Below, in pieces: positions 57,676 through 64,000 of a DNA stretch of 64,000 nucleotides. Every line of letters begins with the position of its first letter. Positions within the stretch are counted from its first letter, which is position 1. The position numbers and the translations under genes were made by a program. Under the pieces are notes generated by a model, which was not told where the DNA came from, searched no databases, and worked only from the letters and a program-made list of their open reading frames with translations. The stretch lies in NCBI GenBank assembly GCA_032717465.1, contig CM064632.1:27724314-27788313 (forward strand), in the 5' to 3' direction. The DNA comes from Coenobita brevimanus. Lineage: Eukaryota; Arthropoda; Malacostraca; Decapoda; Coenobitidae.

Positions 57676-60131
57676 CAGCAGCCTGTCAGTAGACACACAC
57701 ACACATTATCAGTTTGTGCTAATGAGCAATGTCGTTGCATATAATATGTTTACCTACAATTTAATACTGTGTCAAAATACACGTGCAGTACATTACCAGC
57801 TCACTTTACGGATTACGTTAGCCAATAAACAATAGTTATGTGCATAGCCTACGTTTCAGTAATAGTCGTTGGGTAGCCATACTCACAGATATGTTTTCGT
57901 TAATGCTTTAGGTAATCACGTGTTCAGTGTCTAACACCAGTTAGAGGGGAGGTGGCCGCCGAAACCCCCAATCCCGATAGCTGCTCTGGTGCGTTATAGT
58001 ATCACTGTAGAGGTTCCTGTTCATCCAGTTATGTCAGTTATTTATAGTGATGGACTGCAACTTCTTATGAAAAATACAAACAGCCATTTATGAACTCTCA
58101 AAATATACTATGGAGCATATTCTGGGAGCGTTGCAGCTCCCACGCATCAGTCCCAGTCCTAGTCCATTTGTTTCAGTACTGTATTGCCAGCATGACAGTG
58201 TGGTGTTAATGGACATGATATTAATGTTACAACTCTTTATGCTTATGTTCATTTGGAACAACAGAACTCATAAAAGGATTTAATTCAGTACATAGAATGT
58301 CAAGTACAGTGTGTGGAGGGAGGGGGGACAATATGTGTGGTGGGGGTGGGCTGTAGTATGTGATGTGGGTGTGTCATAATGATATTGTTGCTGTGTGCAT
58401 ACGTGGCTAAGGACGTCCACGACTAATATACGTAATCTGAGCCATTCACACTTGATGACACACACACAGTAGTAATTAGGTTCCACTGATAAGGTTGTAG
58501 CATATTACATAATTATATTATATGTGATTATGTTTTCGAGGTGGAACCTGAAACATCGTATAAAGACAAACACTGAAATATTAGAAAAATGCATTATGAG
58601 TGGCATAATACATAATTAACAATAGTTTAGGAAGAAATATTACCGTATTATTACATCCATTTAACAAATAACGTTGTAGGTGTAGCGTTTCTTAAGCTTA
58701 GCTTATCGGATTTCCTTTGATCAGTATATTACGTTATACTGTAGTTTTGAGTTTAGTAATATAAATGTTATATATAAGTGATGTCACGGTGGTTCACCCA
58801 GTGGATGTTCACTTAAAGCTACATCGAACAGACAGCAAGTGCAGTTGTTAGTAGTTTACCAGTAGGCCTATTTGTTATTGATCACACACTTACCAACTTA
58901 TTCCTCAGCAGTATTATCAAATCTTGATCACAATTGGGAAACAGCACCTTAGGCCTGTCAGCAGATGGCAAGATGTCTAGCGAATTGGCGAGATGTCTAG
59001 AGTTGTCATTGTGCCAGTCAAGGAAGCATCATATTAAAATCGAAAAAAAAAAAGTGTCATTGTAACTGGAAAGTTCCTTTACGAAATGAGCATGAACCTG
59101 TCTAAATCCTGTACAAGTGCACCCAGATGCAAAGCATGTCAGTGAGCAAAATATATAATATAGTGTTGTATCAGTCATATTCTCACATAAGTTTATTAAG
59201 CTATTAAAGTCACTGTTAGGTTGTTATACTGTATGGAGTAATATCCATTATAATCAGAGGATAATCAAAACACATAAGATTTATTGCAACTCATTTATTA
59301 GAGTGAAGTCCACCCACCTTCCTTCTCGATCACCTCCCGCAGTCTGTTTGGCAAAGACGAAATGGTTTCCGTATGAGCTGCTACTGGTTTGTGATGTGAG
59401 CATGGATGTGGGCCAGTAGTTCATCTGGTGTTCGTTCACTCTCAGGCTCCCAACAGTTAACCATATTTCCCCCTACATTTTCGATGAGGTTCGTGTCTGC
59501 TCCCTTACTGAGCCAGTCGAGCAGCTGCAGGTCCTGTCGACCTCTAAATTATTCCGAGCCTCTTCTTGCCGTGTGGATGGGGCTGCGATCCTGAACAAAA
59601 ATTATAGGGCCGAGAGGAAACGGATAGTTCCGCTCCTGAACTGAGGGTAGGGAAAAAAATCCTGCAAAATTTCATTAAATTTTTCAGCAGTGAATCTCCC
59701 CTCTATCCTGGTGACCCATGCCGTGGATGCACACCCATCCCCAGACACTGACGGTGACGTGTCCACATCTGTCCTCCTCGTAGATGTTCCTACTGTCATA
59801 TCTGTATTTGAACAGAATATTAACACATCGTTCAGATGGTATAGTTTTTAATATTTGTGATGTTCCGGGAAAAGCTGGCGTTTTTCATGTTATGGTTCAT
59901 TACGCACTATTTCTATGGTGTATTTTACGGGGATTTTAAGGCTTAATAAACAGTCGTGCAAGTGTTGGTAATATACGTTCATCTAGACACACTGTTACCA
60001 TGAATGTCAGTTGATCTGCAAGTGTTTAATATTAAATTTGTTTAGTGTTACAGTATAAAAGTAAGTTTATGTTATACATACCATCAGTAAATTTTTACAC
60101 ATGCGTTTGAGTATTGTCGCCTCCAGAAATC
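56992..60131. repeat. Left arm of a large palindrome (about 3.14 kb)
   Basis: Its reverse complement matches 60422-63529 almost base for base, starting GTACAGTCAACAAGAG at the outside and ending CGCCTCCAGAAATC at the centre. The arms differ by scattered point changes, an estimated 1-3% by eye in the segments compared, and by a diverged microsatellite block near 57603-57690. It contains the minus-strand Tc1-like relic at 59301-59830. Confidence 0.95.
59301..59830 (-). pseudogene. Tc1-like transposase C-terminal half, dead (left arm)
   Basis: Mirror copy of the relic at 60723-61252, with the same frameshifts and stops. Pieces visible in three frames on the minus strand: a VSVWGWVCIHGMG block, a RIEGRFTAEKFNEILQDFF block and FVQDRSPIHTAR with the second catalytic Asp. 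These are followed by LIEN with the acidic third position, then LPNRLREVIEKEGGWTSL at the C-terminus. This is the layout of Tc1-family DDE transposases. The N-terminal DNA-binding half is missing. Confidence 0.8.
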
Positions 60132-60221
60132 GGTCATAAAGAGAAATGTCATGCATACTGTCAACGCAGCTCTGTTCTCTGGCCTTTATCTACCTACTGT
60201 TCTTCCACACACTCCGATCAG

Positions 60222-60314
<93 letters not shown>

Positions 60315-60421
60315 TCCCTCAAAGAGAGAGAGAGAGAGAGAACTGATTGGAGACTGTGGAAGTACAGTAGCTAGACCGTTACCAGGTGTTTTGTATTCAT
60401 AAAATTGAATGACAGAGAAAA
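60132..60421. repeat. Palindrome spacer with GT, CT and GA microsatellites
   Basis: A 290-bp non-palindromic centre: a GT run (60223-60276), directly joined to a CT run (60279-60311), then after CCTTCCCTCAA a GA run (60322-60341). The CT and GA runs can pair and would extend the foldback into the spacer. Confidence 0.92.
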
Positions 60422-63400
60422 GATTTCTGGAGGCGACAATACTCAAACGCATGTGTAAAAATTTACTGATGGTATGTATAATATAAACTTACTTTTATAC
60501 TGTAACACTAAACAAATTTAATATTAAACACTTGCAGATCAATTGACATTCATAGTAACAGTGTGTCTAGATGAACGTATATTACCAACACTTGCACGAC
60601 TGTCTATTAAGCCTTACAATCCCCGTAAAATACACCATAGAAATAGTGCGTAATGAACCATAACATGAAAAACGCCAGCTTTTCCCGGAACATCACAAAT
60701 ATTAAAAACTATACCATCTGAACGATGTGTCAATATTCTGTTCAAATACAGATATGACAGTAGGAACATCTACGAGGAGGACAGATGTGGACACGTCACC
60801 GTCAGTGTCTGGGGATGGGTGTGCATCCACGGCATGGGTCACCAGGATAGAGGGGAGATTCACTGCTGAAAAATTTAATGAAATTTTGCAGGATTTTTTT
60901 CCCTACCCTCAGTTCAGGGGCGGAACTATCCGTTTCCTCTCGGCCCTATAATTTTTGTTCAGGATCGCAGCCCCATCCACACGGCAAGAAGAGGCTCGGA
61001 ATAATTTAGAGGTCGACAGGACCTGCAGCTGCTCGACTGGCTCAGTAAGGGAGCAGACACGAACCTCATCGAAAATGTAGGGGGAAATATGGTTAACTGT
61101 TGGGAGCCTGAGAGTGAACGAACACCAGATGAACTACTGGCCCACATCCATGCTCACATCACAAACCAGTAGCAGCTCATACGGAAACCATTTCGTCTTT
61201 GCCAAACAGACTGCGGGAGGTGATCGAGAAGGAAGGTGGGTGGACTTCACTCTAATAAATGAGTTGCAATAAATCTTATGTGTTTTGATTATCCTCTGAT
61301 TATAAAGGATATTACTCCATACAGTATAACAACCTAACAGTGACTTTAATAGCTTAATAAACTTATGTGAGAATATGACTGATACAACACTATATTATAT
61401 ATTTTGCTCACTGACATGCTTTGCATCTGGGTGCACTTGTACAGGATTTAGACAGGTTCATGCGCATTTCGTAAAGGAACTTTCCAGTTACAATGACACT
61501 TTTTTTTTTTTCGATTATAATATGATGCTTCCTTGACTGGCACAATGACAACTCTAGACATCTCGCCAATTCGCTAGACATCTTGCCATCTGCTGACAGG
61601 CCTAAGGTGCTGTTTCCCAATTGTGATCAAGATTTGATAATACTGCTGAGGAATAAGTTGGTAAGTGTGTGATCAATAACAAATAGGCCTACTGGTAAAC
61701 TACTAACAACTGCACTTGCAGTCTGTTCGATGTAGCTTTAAGTGAACGTCCACTGCGTGAACCACCGTGACATCACTTATATATAACATTTATATTACTA
61801 AACTCAAAACTACAGTATAACGTAATATACTGATCAAAGGAAATCCGATAAGCTAAGCTTAAGAAACGCTACACCTACAACGTTATTTGTTAAATGGATG
61901 TAATAATACGGTAATATTTCTTCCTGAACTATTGTTAATCATGTATTATGCCACTCATAATGCATTTTTCTAATATTTCAGTGTTTGTCTTTATACGATG
62001 TTTCAGGTTCCACCTCGAAAACATAATCACATATAATATAATTATGTAATATGCTACAAACTTATCAGTGGAACCTAATTACTACTGTGTGTGTGTCATC
62101 AAGTGTGAATGGCTCAGATTACGTATATTAGTCGTGGACGTCCTTAGCCACGTATGCACACAGCAACAATATCATTATGACACACCCACATCACATACTA
62201 CAGCCCACCCCCACCACACATATTGTCCCCCCTCCCTCCACACACTGTACTTGACATTCTATGTACTGAATTAAATCCTTTTATGAGTTCTGTTGTTCCA
62301 AATGAACATAAGCATAAAGAGTTGTAACATTAATATCATGTCCATTAACACCACACTGTCATGCTGGCAATACAGTACTGAAACAAATGGACTAGGACTG
62401 GGACTGATGCGTGGGAGCTGCAACGCTCCCAGAATATGCTCCATAATATATTTTGAGAGTTCATAAATGGCTGTTTGTATTTTTCATAAGAAGTTGCAGT
62501 CCATCACTATAAATAACTGACATAACTGGATGAACAGGAACCTCTACAGTGATACTATAACGCACCAGAGCAGCTATCGGGATTGGGGGTTTCGGCGGCC
62601 ACCTCCCCTCTAACTGGTGTTAGACACTGAACACGTGATTACCTAAAACATTAACGAAAACATCTCTGTGAGTATGGCTACCCAACGACTATTACTGAAA
62701 CGTAGGCTATGCACATAACTATTGTTTATTGGCTAACGTAATCCGTAAAGTGAGCTGGTAATGTACTGCACGTGTATTTTGACACAGTATTAAATTGTAG
62801 GTAAACATATTATATGCAACGACATTGCTCTTTAGCACAAACTGATAATGTGTGTGTGTGTCTACTCATAAACAGCTGACGAGTAGAGAGAGAGTGAGTG
62901 TGTCGAGGTGATGGAGCAGGCTGCATGTTGTCCATTAACGAGAGACGGGGTATCCTATGTTTGGTGCAATTTGAAGCGTGTAATCAGTTGTCTATAATAA
63001 TAAATAATAAATGCAAGAAATAGGTTTATTATTATTTAGGATACAGGATATCATTGACGCCTTAATAAATATACTGTAATGTCAAAGAAAGTATAACTGT
63101 TGGAGAAAATGACGTGACCCAACTTCATCCCCCTTCCCTTCACCTGCCAAGCTCCTGCCCACTCCCATAGTTTCATATTCCCCCTACATCGCGTCATTTG
63201 TGGGTGAACTTGTTCACTGTTCCTGAACCACATCTCAACCTGTATCGTGGTTCACGCCACAAGACAAGAGAAGAATTATTTTATATATCTCAGACTTTAC
63301 AAATAGCATAATGCATAGTTCATTATCCCAAACAATTACACAATATTTATTAGCCAATTTCACTGCATAATGCAGTGACCACATAATAATATAATACGGC

Positions 63401-63529
63401 ACAGAGGAGAGAGCTTGGCGATTCGGAAAATTCTCGGGCATGTACACACGAACACACACACATGCGCTGTTGCCACGTTAGCCATATCCCGCAACTAGGT
63501 GGTCCAGGTGGAACTCTTGTCGAGTGTAC
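60422..63529. repeat. Right arm of a large palindrome (about 3.11 kb)
   Basis: Inverted partner of 56992-60131. Identical stretches include the 207-nt segment 62068-62274 (mirror of 58280-58486). It is about 32 bp shorter than the left arm, mainly through the microsatellite near 62865-62905. No target duplication was recognised at the outer ends. Confidence 0.95.
60723..61252 (+). pseudogene. Tc1-like transposase C-terminal half, dead (right arm)
   Basis: The first frame gives YEEDRCGHVTVSVWGWVCIHG; a shift near 60845 leads to RIEGRFTAEKFNEILQDFF; another near 60905-60950 leads to FVQDRSPIHTARRGSE, then a stop, then in the same frame DWLSKGADTNLIENVGGN and ERTPDELLAHIHAH. A last shift gives LPNRLREVIEKEGGWTSL and a terminal stop at about 61252. 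About 35 codons separate the second Asp from the Glu, within the DD34-37E range. The motifs are those of Tc1-like transposases; no terminal inverted repeats were found. Confidence 0.8.
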
Positions 63530-63537
63530 CCTCTTAG

Positions 63538-63617
63538 AGTTGTACCGTAGAGCCTCAAGTTGTACCGTAGAGCCTCGAGTTGTAACGTAGAGCCTTGAGT
63601 TGTACCGAAGAGCCTCG
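63538..63617 (+). repeat. 20-bp tandem repeat, four copies
   Basis: Four units of AGTTGTACCGTAGAGCCTCG with one to three changes each, starting 9 bp outside the right palindrome arm. They are not present outside the left arm. Confidence 0.9.
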
Positions 63618-64000
63618 AGGGTAGGCTTCCCTAATCGAGTACATTTATTGACAGAGGATCAGTCAAGTTTCCTTGATGGCATTACTTGATAAACTCCAGT
63701 CACCTTGTGGTGCTCGAACCAGTGCATGGTCATAACAACGATTGGCGCATTCTAACCACAACACCACCACAAGTTACTTATCAGATTGCAAGTCCTGATT
63801 AACCTCCCAGCACGTAGTGAAGGAAATAACACCAACGCAATGACTTCTTAGCTAGTCTTGCAATCTTCAGAACATTTTACTCAGTCCAGAAGAGAGATTT
63901 AGAACTGACGAGGGTAGATATTACGTTCACTGGTCCTGTAAATACCAATGGGGTATTTTCTATGCTTCTAATCGTTCGTCGGTAGCAGGAATAAACTAAC
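63618..64000. other. Non-coding end of window
   Basis: Unclassified sequence; a GTGGTGCTCGAACC block near 63706-63719 could be part of a tRNA-like SINE head on the minus strand. No gene is seen. Confidence 0.4.

Overview
The window looks like intergenic and intronic DNA from an arthropod, most likely a decapod crustacean. This is inferred from the very dense dinucleotide microsatellites (GA, CA and TA tracts of 40-140 bp), the low gene density, and the mix of Ty3/gypsy, LINE, tRNA- and 5S-headed SINEs, hAT and Tc1 relics. No ribosomal operon, bacterial operon or CRISPR is present. The only host-gene candidate is a first coding exon at 10853-10964: a signal peptide followed by a consensus splice donor.

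Layout. 0-2.5 kb: a solo LTR that landed in the tetranucleotide tail of a 5'-truncated LINE. 2.5-7.3 kb: microsatellites, MITE-like fragments and a 1.29-kb hAT-type non-autonomous element with an 8-bp target duplication. 7.3-9.6 kb: a long-TIR element. 9.6-15.2 kb: the candidate exon, a tRNA-headed SINE, a 33-bp minisatellite and a diverged satellite-like array. 15.3-17.1 kb: a LINE with an open 493-codon reverse-transcriptase region. 17.5-18.1 kb: a 40-bp minisatellite split by a 5S-rRNA-derived SINE. 21.1-27.4 kb (minus strand) and 33.6-40.3 kb (plus strand): two full-length copies of one LTR retrotransposon family with LTRs of about 750 bp. 40.4-41.4 kb: an inverted pair of tRNA-headed SINEs. 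45.4-48.4 kb: a diverged direct duplication. 50.5-51.9 kb: a 23-bp minisatellite interrupted by a hAT MITE. 53-55.3 kb: three copies of a TIR-bearing repeat and a LINE tail. 57.0-63.5 kb: a large palindrome with arms of about 3.1 kb, each carrying the same dead Tc1-like transposase half.

The most notable item is the LTR retrotransposon family. Its pol order is protease - integrase - reverse transcriptase - RNase H, so integrase lies before RT. Its Gag carries a SCAN-like capsid segment and a CCHC knuckle. This is the arrangement known from Gmr1-type Ty3/gypsy elements. Gag and Pol appear to share one reading frame. The two copies carry different lesions: the minus copy has a fully open pol but a broken gag, and the plus copy has an open gag but a pol broken by a LINE insertion, frameshifts and a stop.

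A second theme is parasitism between elements. The 5S-derived SINE ends in nearly the same 3' sequence as one of the LINE families in the window, which points to that LINE as its source of reverse transcriptase. All calls rest on reading by eye; no alignment or database search was run.
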